In this document: piece by piece, positions 1 through 7,274 of the stretch
Layout of the letters: each line of letters starts with the position of its first letter
How positions within the stretch are numbered: position 1 is the stretch's first letter
Origin: Chloroflexota bacterium
GTDB taxonomy: Bacteria > Chloroflexota > Anaerolineae > J102
Direction of reading: 5' to 3'
Assembly: GCA_003353825.1 (NCBI GenBank)
Contig: PIVW01000062.1
Coordinates: 1 to 17,627, forward strand
Length of the DNA stretch: 17,627 nt
Notes under the pieces: generated by a model
Database searches by the model: none
Seen by the model: the letters and a program-made list of their open reading frames with translations, nothing else
What the model was told of the DNA's origin: nothing
Position numbers and translations under genes: made by a program

Positions 1-70
1 AACAGGGCAAATATCGAACAAAAATAGGGATGAATGCCTTGAAAACGATCAGTTTTTGACACTTTCTCTC

Positions 71-92
71 CACCAAATTGTCTGTTTTGGTG
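71..92. repeat. Short inverted repeat in leader of the deacylase gene
   Basis: The arms CACCAAA (71-77) and TTTGGTG (86-92) are perfect inverted complements separated by 8 nt. It could be a small hairpin or an operator-like site about 170 nt upstream of the first gene. Seven-base arms are short enough to occur by chance, so this is only a candidate. The rest of 1-253 shows no gene. Confidence 0.25.
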
Positions 93-201
93 CCGTAACG
101 AAATTGGCGAAGGTATTATATTATACAGCAACCATCTGATTCATAATTCCGTAGCCGTGGCTTTCATCGCAGACCTAGCACAACATCTGGTAAAGCCCCG
201 G

Positions 202-229
202 TTCAAATCTCACATAACTCAATTATACT
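202..229 (+). promoter_or_regulatory. Weak candidate promoter of the deacylase gene
   Basis: A TATACT -10-like hexamer (224-229) is preceded at 16 nt by TTCAAA (202-207), which matches four of six bases of the -35 consensus. Transcription would begin near 236, about 20-30 nt before the start codons at 254/266. No extended -10 is present, so support is modest. Confidence 0.3.
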
Positions 230-265
230 CAGCATTCTGCGTCATCAGTCGCAATGGAAGGGATC

Positions 266-1324
266 ATGAAGATCGGTAATATCGAATGCAAGCCGGGTGA
301 GCGAACGTTTGGTTACCTGGAGGTGGATCGAACCGTTTCTGAGTTGCCCATCAGTATACCGCTCACCATCCTGTGCGGCCCTGAAGAGGGTCCGACGTTG
401 GTCGTCGATGCTGCTCTCCATGGTGATGAAAACGTTGGCAGTGTTGCCATCGGTCAGTTCCTGCGCAATATTGATGTAAGCCAGATCAAAGGTACGGTGA
501 TCGCAATCCCTGTGGTCAACACCTCAGGATATGAATTTCAACAGCGTCAGGTGATGTGGGACGGCAAGGACCTCAATCGTCAGGACGGCGGTGATCCCAA
601 CGGTACAGCTGCCCAACGGCTAGCCTACACCTATTTCCAGGAAGTGGTCGCCAGGGCCGACGCCTTCATCGACATCCACTCGGGCACGCCCGACGGTCTA
701 GTCTATTATACCTTTTACGAGGCGCATCTGGAGGGCACGAAACCAGAAGTTATCGAACGCAGTAGGGAGATGGGGCTCGCCTTTGGCCTGGCAGATGTGT
801 TCTCTGAGACGCCATGGCCTGGTACCTTTGAAGAGGTGGCGCTCAAGCATGATATCCCATCCATCTCGGTCGAGATCGGCGGTGGTTCTGACTGGCGCTA
901 TCGCGGCCAAACATTCGTCGACCAGTGCGAGCGGGGCATCCTCAACGTGATGGTCATGTTCGGGATGCTGGACGGCAAGATCGTGACCAATGAGCCGCGT
1001 GCCAAGGTATGGCGCATCACCCACGAGGTGTTCAGTGGTTCCTATCAGGGTTATTTCCTGCGCAATCCAGAATTGGGTCCCGATTTTGGGATGCCGGTTC
1101 AAAAGGGAGATGTGTACGGCACCATGTACCACCCCTTCACCGGCGCCAAGCTGGGCGACATCCTGATCCCCGATGATGGCTATTTACTCCACAGCGCCCG
1201 CCTCTGGCCGGTGATCCCGCGCAATCGTTTCCTGACCATTATCGGCGATCTGGAGGAGGATGTGGACTTGCACACAGCATCCTTTGCCCACTTATTGGTG
1301 CCAAAGGATGCTGCTTTGGGCTGA
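266..1324 (+). CDS. AstE/AspA-family zinc deacylase (M14-like)
   Basis: Predicted cytoplasmic zinc-dependent deacylase of the succinylglutamate desuccinylase/aspartoacylase family, which hydrolyses the amide bond of N-acyl amino acids and related compounds. Visible motifs, numbered from the ATG at 266: HGDE with zinc ligands H52 and E55; DLNR near residue 110; DIHSG with the third ligand H138; and SVEIGGG with E203 at the position of the catalytic glutamate. The C-terminal third resembles the beta-rich domain of this family. No signal peptide is seen. Two in-frame ATGs exist, at 254 and 266. I prefer 266 because the protein then begins MKIGNIECKPGE, like relatives, and a purine-rich GGAAGGG lies just before it, although closer than ideal. 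Substrate cannot be read from sequence. The neighbouring aminotransferase and GGT-like genes suggest catabolism of an acylated amino compound. Confidence 0.88.
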   Translation: MKIGNIECKPGERTFGYLEVDRTVSELPISIPLTILCGPEEGPTLVVDAALHGDENVGSVAIGQFLRNIDVSQIKGTVIAIPVVNTSGYEFQQRQVMWDGKDLNRQDGGDPNGTAAQRLAYTYFQEVVARADAFIDIHSGTPDGLVYYTFYEAHLEGTKPEVIERSREMGLAFGLADVFSETPWPGTFEEVALKHDIPSISVEIGGGSDWRYRGQTFVDQCERGILNVMVMFGMLDGKIVTNEPRAKVWRITHEVFSGSYQGYFLRNPELGPDFGMPVQKGDVYGTMYHPFTGAKLGDILIPDDGYLLHSARLWPVIPRNRFLTIIGDLEEDVDLHTASFAHLLVPKDAALG

Positions 1325-1464
1325 TCCCCAATAAACTCTAATAGCGGTTCTTTCCAAGCCACGTCTCACGAATTACGTATCAGTCGAGATCTGTGTCAAT
1401 CCGTGAGCCGGTTTTAGTTCCGATGTGAAGCTAACAATCTGAGCGAACCAGGACTACACCAATC

Positions 1465-2568
1465 ATGAACAATACAAGCGAACAACTTCGAGTTGGAGTC
1501 GTAGGCGCCGATATATACAAGCGCGGATTCGGCGCAAGAGCGCACTTGCCGGCGGTGTTGGCATCGCCGACAGTACAGCTTGCCGCCATCTGCACAGCGC
1601 ACCCCGAGACTTCCGAAAAATCGGCGGCCATGTGGGGGGCGCCCAAATACTATAGCGACCATCACCAGCTGGTTAGCGACCCGGAGATCGACCTGATAAC
1701 CATTGCCGTCACCGTGGAGGCGCACTACCCTATCGCCAAAGCAGCGCTGGCGGCAGGCAAAACAGTCTATTGCGAATGGCCGCTGGCCTCCAACCTGGAT
1801 GAAGCGCGTGAACTGGCAGATCTGGGCAGCGTACCAGGGGCGGTCGCGGTAGTGGGCATGCAGGGACGATTCTCGCCCGGTGTACAGTATCTAAAGGAAC
1901 TGTTGCAAGGGGGCCTGGTGGGCCGTCCCCTCTTTTTTCATCTCACCCACTTTCTGCCTCGCTTCCAAGTTCGCTCCGATCATTGGTGGTCTGCTACCAG
2001 GGAGTCGGGAAGCGGCGCACTCAACATCGCTTTGGCCCACGCCACCGAGCCGACTCAATTTCTTCTGGGCCAGATTACGTCAGTCTGTGGCATGGCAGAT
2101 ACACTAATACCAGGTGATTATTATAGCGACACCGGAGAGCCGTTCGACTGGACGGCTGAAGACACCGTGGCTGTGCTGGCACGGATGGAGGAGGGGGTGC
2201 AGGGTGTGATCCACGTCAGCAATATTGGAACACAGCGATCGGGCTTCCGGCTACAGATCTTCGGGGATCAGGGTCAGGTCTTGATCCAGTCCCCCCGCTA
2301 CGTCTCCTACACGCCCACTCGCCTTTTCAAAGCTGTTCGAGGGGAACCTGAACTGGAAGAGATCCCGGTACCGCCCCATTTCTACCGCGTGCCCGCCCTG
2401 AGCAAAAATGAGACGGGCTACAACATCGCGGAGGCCCTCGTAGCGCTGGCGAGCGCCCACCGCGGCGAGATAAACATCCACCCGGATTTCAGCGATGGCT
2501 ACCGCATGCATCTGCTGGTGGATGCTATCCGACGTTCGGTGGACACAGGGGCCTGGATTGATGTTTAG
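1465..2568 (+). CDS. Gfo/Idh/MocA-family protein, Gal80-like (EWP in place of EKP)
   Basis: A 367-residue protein with the N-terminal Rossmann fold and C-terminal alpha/beta domain of the glucose-fructose oxidoreductase/inositol dehydrogenase/MocA family. The N-terminus reads VGVVGADIYKRGFGAR, a stretched form of the usual GxGxxG loop. The family signature EKP, whose lysine takes part in catalysis, is here E104-W105-P106 (CEWPLA). The fungal regulator Gal80 and related proteins have EW at this place, as I recall. The downstream HWWSATRESGSGALNIALAHATEP segment corresponds to the substrate-side GG..H region. It may be a dehydrogenase with unusual chemistry or a ligand-binding protein without redox activity. 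The gene follows the deacylase by 140 nt. Its TAG stop overlaps the TAA stop of the convergent GGT-like gene. The upstream AGGA is weak and rather distant as a ribosome binding site. Confidence 0.85.
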   Translation: MNNTSEQLRVGVVGADIYKRGFGARAHLPAVLASPTVQLAAICTAHPETSEKSAAMWGAPKYYSDHHQLVSDPEIDLITIAVTVEAHYPIAKAALAAGKTVYCEWPLASNLDEARELADLGSVPGAVAVVGMQGRFSPGVQYLKELLQGGLVGRPLFFHLTHFLPRFQVRSDHWWSATRESGSGALNIALAHATEPTQFLLGQITSVCGMADTLIPGDYYSDTGEPFDWTAEDTVAVLARMEEGVQGVIHVSNIGTQRSGFRLQIFGDQGQVLIQSPRYVSYTPTRLFKAVRGEPELEEIPVPPHFYRVPALSKNETGYNIAEALVALASAHRGEINIHPDFSDGYRMHLLVDAIRRSVDTGAWIDV

Positions 2569-4241
2569 AAGCCTGCTGCCATCCCCACGCGGCGTGGGTC
2601 GGCGCTGCTGTTGAGCAAGCCGGTCTTCGGGTCTCGCCAATTGATCTGGAAGGAACCCATACTGGTGTTGTAGGGCTCCAGGGGTCGCAATAGGATTCCC
2701 ATTCTGGCAAGACCGGCCGCGACTTCCGACGGGATACGGCTCTCGATTTCAAGCACGTAGTCATCATACAGGGGGAACATGCGCGGCAACACCGATGCCT
2801 CATACGGATCCATGCCATAGTCGAGGATGCTGGTCAGCACCTGCGGGATCGTACAGTATACATAACCGGGGGTACCCAACCCCAGCCAGGGCTGACCCTC
2901 GCGCAGCACAATGGTGCTGCCGATCATCGATCTCATCCTGCCGCCGCCCGCGAACCATCCCTCCATAGGCGCGGCCATGGTGGTTTTGGCGTGGCTGCCA
3001 ATCATGGGCACGCCATCAACGACGATACCTGGTATGCCGCCCGCCTGTAGCGTATTCATCGACTGCGCCCAATTGCCCGCCGGGTCAACGATGCTCAACT
3101 CGCAACTACCTGAGGGTTGGTGTTGTGCGTTGGCGGAGATGGGGTTGATGCCGCCGGCAGCTAGCGCAGCGTTCCCGGCGATGATGCGCACGTGTTCGCT
3201 CAGGTCCTTCTTTGGCTTACTGCGCCAAATGATATCGGCCACACTAGCGTGGAATTCAGACGACAGCCATCTGTTAACAGGTACCTCGAATACGTCCGGA
3301 TCGCGCAGCATGCCCAATTCCCAATGGGCGTAACGCAGCGCGTGCGCCATCACATAGAGTGCTTTGGCCGTCTCGACGTAGTGGCCCAAAGAGCCGAGGT
3401 CGAACTGCTTCAAGATGCCAAGAACCAGGGCGCTGAAAACACCGGTTCGCTGAGGCGGGTAATACTGAATGACCTCATCTCCCCGGTGTTCATAGCGCAG
3501 CGGATCGACCCACTGGGGTGGTATAGCTATCATGTGTGCCAGGTTAATTGGCCAGCCCAACTCGTTTGCGGCTGCAACAAAATGTTTTGCCCAATCACCT
3601 TCGGTGAAATAGGCTGGCCCCTCAGTTGCTACCCTCCGCAGTGTCTCCGCCAGGTCCTTATTCCGGAAGCGTTCACCCACATCTGGTAAAAATCCGTCCG
3701 GCGTATATAGTGCCCGCCCTGACGGGAAATAGGTGTAGAGACGGAGATCTGCCTTCAGGGCGGCGTATTCAAAGGATGACATGATATGCCCTTCCTCCGC
3801 CGCCTCGATCGCTGGCTCGCATAAATAGCCCCATGATTTGCTGCCGAAGCGTTCGTGCAGCGCCGCCATCGAGGGCATGAAGCCGGGAATGCAGGCACAG
3901 GGGTTGTGATCAGGCCCAGAGAGATGCACTTCGGGCAGTCCGGGAACAGGCCGGAAAGGGGGCAAGCCAGGAACCAGGGTTCCTGAACCGTTCAGTTGGT
4001 ATGTGCGGCCCGTGGCAGCCTCCCAATAGAGAAAAGAGACGCTGCCCGTGTGGTTGGTCATGTGCGGCTCTACCACAGCCTGGATCATGCTTCCGGCAAT
4101 GGTTGCATCAACAGCGTTACCGCCTTCTTTCATCACCTGTAGCATCGTGTCAGTGACAAGGTGGTGCGAACTGCTGCACACAGCCTGTTTGTCTCGTACC
4201 ACAGACCCTTTCCCGACCTTCCCGGCCAATACTTCAGCCAT
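2565..4241 (-). CDS. Gamma-glutamyltranspeptidase-family Ntn hydrolase, atypical active site
   Basis: A 558-residue homologue of gamma-glutamyltransferase, a self-cleaving N-terminal-nucleophile hydrolase. Family features: the N-terminal GGNAVDATIAGSM block (about residues 37-49), PGFMPSMAALHERFG near 117-131, and in the small-subunit half LSIVDPAGNWAQSMNTLQ. In ordinary GGT the small subunit begins T-T-H just before L/Y-S-V-V-D. Here those positions are S379-C380-E381, so the catalytic threonine is a serine by ungapped alignment. The REMAP motif carrying the substrate-binding arginine is also absent; the matching stretch reads LNGSGTLVP. There is no signal peptide, so the protein is probably cytoplasmic, unlike secreted GGTs. 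The start ATG overlaps the end of the upstream aminotransferase gene by 8 nt (ATGGCTGA), implying translational coupling. Family membership is secure; a gamma-glutamyl substrate is doubtful. Confidence 0.88.
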   Translation of the reverse strand: MAEVLAGKVGKGSVVRDKQAVCSSSHHLVTDTMLQVMKEGGNAVDATIAGSMIQAVVEPHMTNHTGSVSFLYWEAATGRTYQLNGSGTLVPGLPPFRPVPGLPEVHLSGPDHNPCACIPGFMPSMAALHERFGSKSWGYLCEPAIEAAEEGHIMSSFEYAALKADLRLYTYFPSGRALYTPDGFLPDVGERFRNKDLAETLRRVATEGPAYFTEGDWAKHFVAAANELGWPINLAHMIAIPPQWVDPLRYEHRGDEVIQYYPPQRTGVFSALVLGILKQFDLGSLGHYVETAKALYVMAHALRYAHWELGMLRDPDVFEVPVNRWLSSEFHASVADIIWRSKPKKDLSEHVRIIAGNAALAAGGINPISANAQHQPSGSCELSIVDPAGNWAQSMNTLQAGGIPGIVVDGVPMIGSHAKTTMAAPMEGWFAGGGRMRSMIGSTIVLREGQPWLGLGTPGYVYCTIPQVLTSILDYGMDPYEASVLPRMFPLYDDYVLEIESRIPSEVAAGLARMGILLRPLEPYNTSMGSFQINWRDPKTGLLNSSADPRRVGMAAGF

Positions 4242-5427
4242 TGCCCCTAACCTCGTCGAGGACGACCTTAAAGCGACGCATGCCCTCTTGCAGATTTTCT
4301 TGTGAGGTCAGGAAAGCGATGCGGATATAGTTCTCATTGGGCGCCCCGAAACAGGAGCCGGGAATTGTCAACACATGGCCTTCGTGCAAGAGCTTGAATG
4401 CCAGGTCGACGTCTTTCATGCCTGTCCCGCTGACGTCGGCGAAGAGGAACTGGCCACCCTGAGGTATGCCATAGGGCAAGCCCATCTCATCCAAGGCATC
4501 CAGTACCAATTGGCGTCGTTTGGTGAGCACCTCTGTCATCATATGAGATGAATCCTGTGGGCCCGTGAGGGCTGCCAGGGCGGCGTGTTGCTTGACGATC
4601 GAAGAACCACCGCTCAAAGCTTGCTTTAGCTGCTTGAAGCGTGCCATAAGATCGGCCGGACCGACCACCCAACCTACCCGCCAGCCGGTCATTGCATAGG
4701 CTTTGGAAACGGCATTAAGGGTGAGGGTGCGTTCCTTGCCACCTGGTAAGGCGGCCGCTGTTGCGTGGACGAAGTCATCAAAAATGAAGGTATCGTAGAT
4801 ATCGTCGGCCAGGATCAGAAGGTCGTAACGGATTGCGATGTCCAGCATCGCCTCCATGTCCTCGGGCGAGACGACATTGGCGTTGGGATTGCCGGGCGAG
4901 ATCAGTAGCATGGCCCGGGTGCGTTCGGTGATGGCTGTCTCCATGCGCTCGGGGCGGATGCGGAAGTCATCCTCGGATTCGCAAAGCACTGGCTGTAGGA
5001 GGCCGCGAGCGAAACGCAGGGAGTCCCGGTATGAGTTGTAATTCGGCTCGGGGAAAAGCAAGCCATCCCCTTTATTAAGCGCGGTGAGATTCATCAGCCG
5101 TATGGCCTCGACCCCGCCGTTAGTGACGCAAACCTCGGTTGCAGGGTCAATGTCGATGCCGTTATGCGCCTTGACTCGCTGTGCGATAGCCTCACGCAAT
5201 GCCAAAATCCCTTCAGGTGGCGAATACTCATCAGCATGGTGGAGCATGGTCTGACGAGCAGCCTCGATAGCGTGGGAGGGAGTATCGAAGTCAGGGTCTC
5301 CACGACCCAGCGGTACAATATCCTTATATTGTCCCGCCTCGTCAAAAAGTCGATACATCAGCGCCGAACCTTCTTCTTGTTTCTTGAAGGCAGCATTAGC
5401 CGCCTGCTTTGTCTGGTTGGTATTCAA
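4234..5427 (-). CDS. PLP-dependent class I/II aminotransferase
   Basis: A 397-residue fold-type I aminotransferase. Cofactor residues are intact: SPGNPN supplies the asparagine, ADDIYDTF the aspartate and tyrosine, and SKAYAMTGWRVGW contains the Schiff-base lysine K242 with the phosphate-binding arginine nearby. IRIAFLT near the C-terminus holds the carboxylate-binding arginine. The start is TTG at 5427, chosen because a perfect AGGAGG lies 6 nt upstream; the next ATG would remove 23 residues. The donor amino acid cannot be deduced. The gene is second in the minus-strand operon, 24 nt after the aminotransferase-like gene and overlapping the GGT-like gene by 8 nt. Confidence 0.93.
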   Translation of the reverse strand: MNTNQTKQAANAAFKKQEEGSALMYRLFDEAGQYKDIVPLGRGDPDFDTPSHAIEAARQTMLHHADEYSPPEGILALREAIAQRVKAHNGIDIDPATEVCVTNGGVEAIRLMNLTALNKGDGLLFPEPNYNSYRDSLRFARGLLQPVLCESEDDFRIRPERMETAITERTRAMLLISPGNPNANVVSPEDMEAMLDIAIRYDLLILADDIYDTFIFDDFVHATAAALPGGKERTLTLNAVSKAYAMTGWRVGWVVGPADLMARFKQLKQALSGGSSIVKQHAALAALTGPQDSSHMMTEVLTKRRQLVLDALDEMGLPYGIPQGGQFLFADVSGTGMKDVDLAFKLLHEGHVLTIPGSCFGAPNENYIRIAFLTSQENLQEGMRRFKVVLDEVRGNG

Positions 5428-5433
5428 GTTGAT

Positions 5434-5439
5434 CCTCCT
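5434..5439 (-). promoter_or_regulatory. Strong ribosome binding site deciding a TTG start
   Basis: On the minus strand AGGAGG lies exactly 6 nt before the TTG at 5427. No ATG is found at a comparable distance, so this site fixes the aminotransferase start on a rare TTG codon. Confidence 0.75.
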
Positions 5440-5451
5440 AAAACGACAGGT

Positions 5452-6555
5452 CTATTTCAGTAGCTCAAGTGTGTCGGCGATGGCATTGTCGGGTGTGACC
5501 GACAATCGGATGACCCCCCGGACGCCGAAGTCTGTCCCATCCGCAAAGCCGAAGCCACTTCTGCGCAGGGCTGGGGCAGCCATGATATCTGACAACCCGA
5601 CGGCGACAACGTTAACTGAGTCACCCGCAAGCGTCATGCCGTTCAATGCGGCGACAGCTTGCTGATGGAAGGGGGCGAGGGTTTGATACTGCTGCTCGTG
5701 AAGCGTCGGGAAAAGCTCGGCAGCCTTGGTGGCGCAAAGCTGATCCGTCGTGCTTGTGCAGATGGAAATAGCTTGCTTATCGCGACTGATCTTCTTGATC
5801 CAGTCGGGATTGGAGACCACGTAGCCGATATAGAGCGGCTCTAACCCGATGCCCGGGAAAGCCTCGCCCAGTACCACCGCCTGTTCTTCCATACCTGGTT
5901 CGTGCCAGATCGACCGATAGCCATCTACCCATGGCGCCATCCCCTGATCCCAGATAACTGCTGCCTGATGTTGGACAGCAAGGCGGGCGATCTCGGCCAC
6001 AGCCTCCGCGCCGTAGGCGGCTCCGGTCAATCGCACTGGCGACTCCAGGACTAGAACCTTGGCGCCATTTTCAAGAGCCTGGCGGATACCTGCTATTGTC
6101 GGTAAAAAACCAGCCTCCCGATCTGTGGGTAGTGGGCTGGTCGCTTCCAGTGGTCGGATCCCCAGCGCCTTGCGCGCTCCCGGATGCACGACCTCGGGAA
6201 GGGCAACGGGGCCGAGTAGAGTGCCTAAGGTTTGGATCGATAGAAACCGTGTTTCCTGCATGCCTGCCGTGACTAGCACGTTGGCGATTTCGATACCGGA
6301 TAAGCCGGCACTTTGCATGTGCTCTGCCAGAACCTGTCGCAAGGCAGGCATGCCCGGTACATCTACATAATGGGTCTCCCCAGCCTGTAATCGCTCAGTG
6401 ACGTAGTCGACGATTGCCGGGTCGAGCGGCATCGTCGGCTGGTCAGCAGAGAGGTCTTTTGGGGAGCTGCCAATGGGCATCAAGGCTGGCGCCAGCAATA
6501 GATCGTTGATGACATGACGTTGGAGTATCGCGTCTATGGTGCGGGATTTGGCCAT
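5452..6555 (-). CDS. Aminotransferase-fold protein lacking the PLP lysine (probable pseudoenzyme)
   Basis: A 367-residue protein whose length and motif order match class I/II aminotransferases, but key residues are gone. ESPVRLTG sits where SPGNP(T/N) should supply the PLP-contacting asparagine. VIWDQGMAPW keeps the aspartate of the DD.Y block. The Schiff-base region reads GEAFPGIGLEPLYIGYVV: the lysine of SK is Glu231 or the nearby proline, depending on gap placement, and no lysine lies within the motif. The late arginine (IRLSVTPDN) is kept. The frame is open with no stops and neighbour-like composition, so it is not a decaying gene. The reading frame extends upstream to an ATG at 6720, but I choose 6555 because AGGAGG (plus-strand 6567-6572) is 11 nt upstream and the added N-terminus looks non-native. 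First gene of the operon; probably a regulatory or partner subunit of the next-door aminotransferase. Confidence 0.85.
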   Translation of the reverse strand: MAKSRTIDAILQRHVINDLLLAPALMPIGSSPKDLSADQPTMPLDPAIVDYVTERLQAGETHYVDVPGMPALRQVLAEHMQSAGLSGIEIANVLVTAGMQETRFLSIQTLGTLLGPVALPEVVHPGARKALGIRPLEATSPLPTDREAGFLPTIAGIRQALENGAKVLVLESPVRLTGAAYGAEAVAEIARLAVQHQAAVIWDQGMAPWVDGYRSIWHEPGMEEQAVVLGEAFPGIGLEPLYIGYVVSNPDWIKKISRDKQAISICTSTTDQLCATKAAELFPTLHEQQYQTLAPFHQQAVAALNGMTLAGDSVNVVAVGLSDIMAAPALRRSGFGFADGTDFGVRGVIRLSVTPDNAIADTLELLK

Positions 6556-7274
6556 CCTGGTGATTACCTCCTCTTTTGAGAGACCGTGAATCTGTAATTT
6601 TGAGATCTGCCGAAGAATAGTTTTTTCAGCACGAATGAACCCGAAGATCACGGTCCGTTTGTTTTGTCGATTGTCGACGAACATACACACCGTTGAAATA
6701 CAATAATCGCAGTAGCGCAAAAGTTACTACGGAGCACTATTCCAAATGAAAATCGGCGAATAATGCCACGGTTTCAGAAACAAAAAACCAGCCAAACTGG
6801 GGATAACGGTGCAGTATTTGCACGAGCGTCCTTTCATCTCCCTACTGCCGTAGTAGATTTTGCGGTATTGCCAATAATCGATGGAAAGAAGCAACTGTTA
6901 CCGAGAGAGATGTGTACCGACAATCGTTGCCATTGCCGAACTGCTGACTGTCAACAGTTGACAGATTCAGCAAACTGATTTATATCATATCTTGTAGTCT
7001 GTGTCAATCATTGGGCTTCTGTAATTGCAGTTCAAGAGCTGGTTTTGAAGCCGAGATCACATAAACAATATTCGTACTAAAATCAGAGAAGATCATGTCT
7101 ACCTTTAACGAAAACCGAGTCTGGTAGTGAGGATTCTTTGCGAAACATCTGGGCCGTGACCGCCACTTTGTAACCAGATTCTGGAATTTGTCTACAGCCC
7201 TTGCGGACAAATTGACCTCGAAAAGGCAACAAGAATGCGTTGGAATTCCCCACATTTAGAGTTGTTTCAAGCAA
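6556..7274. other. Divergent intergenic region between aminotransferase operon and gntR
   Basis: This stretch of about 720 nt has no convincing gene; its short open frames show no family motif and no ribosome binding site. It holds the leader of the minus-strand operon and the promoter/palindrome at 6948-6986. A near-palindromic TTGTCGA...TCGACGAA (about 6664-6681) lies about 110 nt upstream of the minus-strand operon and may be a second regulator site. Confidence 0.5.
6948..6986 (+). promoter_or_regulatory. Promoter with overlapping palindromic operator candidate
   Basis: A perfect consensus -35, TTGACA (6958-6963), is followed after exactly 17 nt by TATATC (6981-6986), a fair -10, reading toward the GntR gene. 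The -35 is embedded in the interrupted palindrome CTGTCAA-CAG-TTGACAG (6948-6964), whose 7-bp arms match perfectly, with further outer GCTGA/TCAGC pairing. Such an arrangement fits repression by a dimeric HTH protein, most simply the GntR regulator itself. The leader would be about 280 nt, which is long. Confidence 0.55.

Noticed and set aside
195..215. tRNA-like GGTTCAAATCTC
   Set aside because: It resembles a T-loop, but the flanking bases do not form a 5-bp T stem and no anticodon or acceptor stems are found upstream.
698..1132. Minus-strand open frame inside the deacylase gene
   Set aside because: It is a shadow of a well-supported coding region and its translation shows no domain.
6556..6720. 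N-terminal extension of the aminotransferase-like protein to the ATG at 6720
   Set aside because: The extra 55 residues are not aminotransferase-like, and a strong AGGAGG precedes the ATG at 6555.
1390..7015. The 12-mer TCTGTGTCAATC occurs near 1390 and near 6998 in two intergenic regions
   Set aside because: Several shared 12-mers are expected by chance in 17.6 kb; no palindrome or promoter alignment supports a common operator.
7093..7125. Ten-codon ORF (MSTFNENRVW) in the gntR leader as a leader peptide
   Set aside because: There is no attenuator hairpin pair, no codon bias toward one amino acid and only a weak ribosome binding site.
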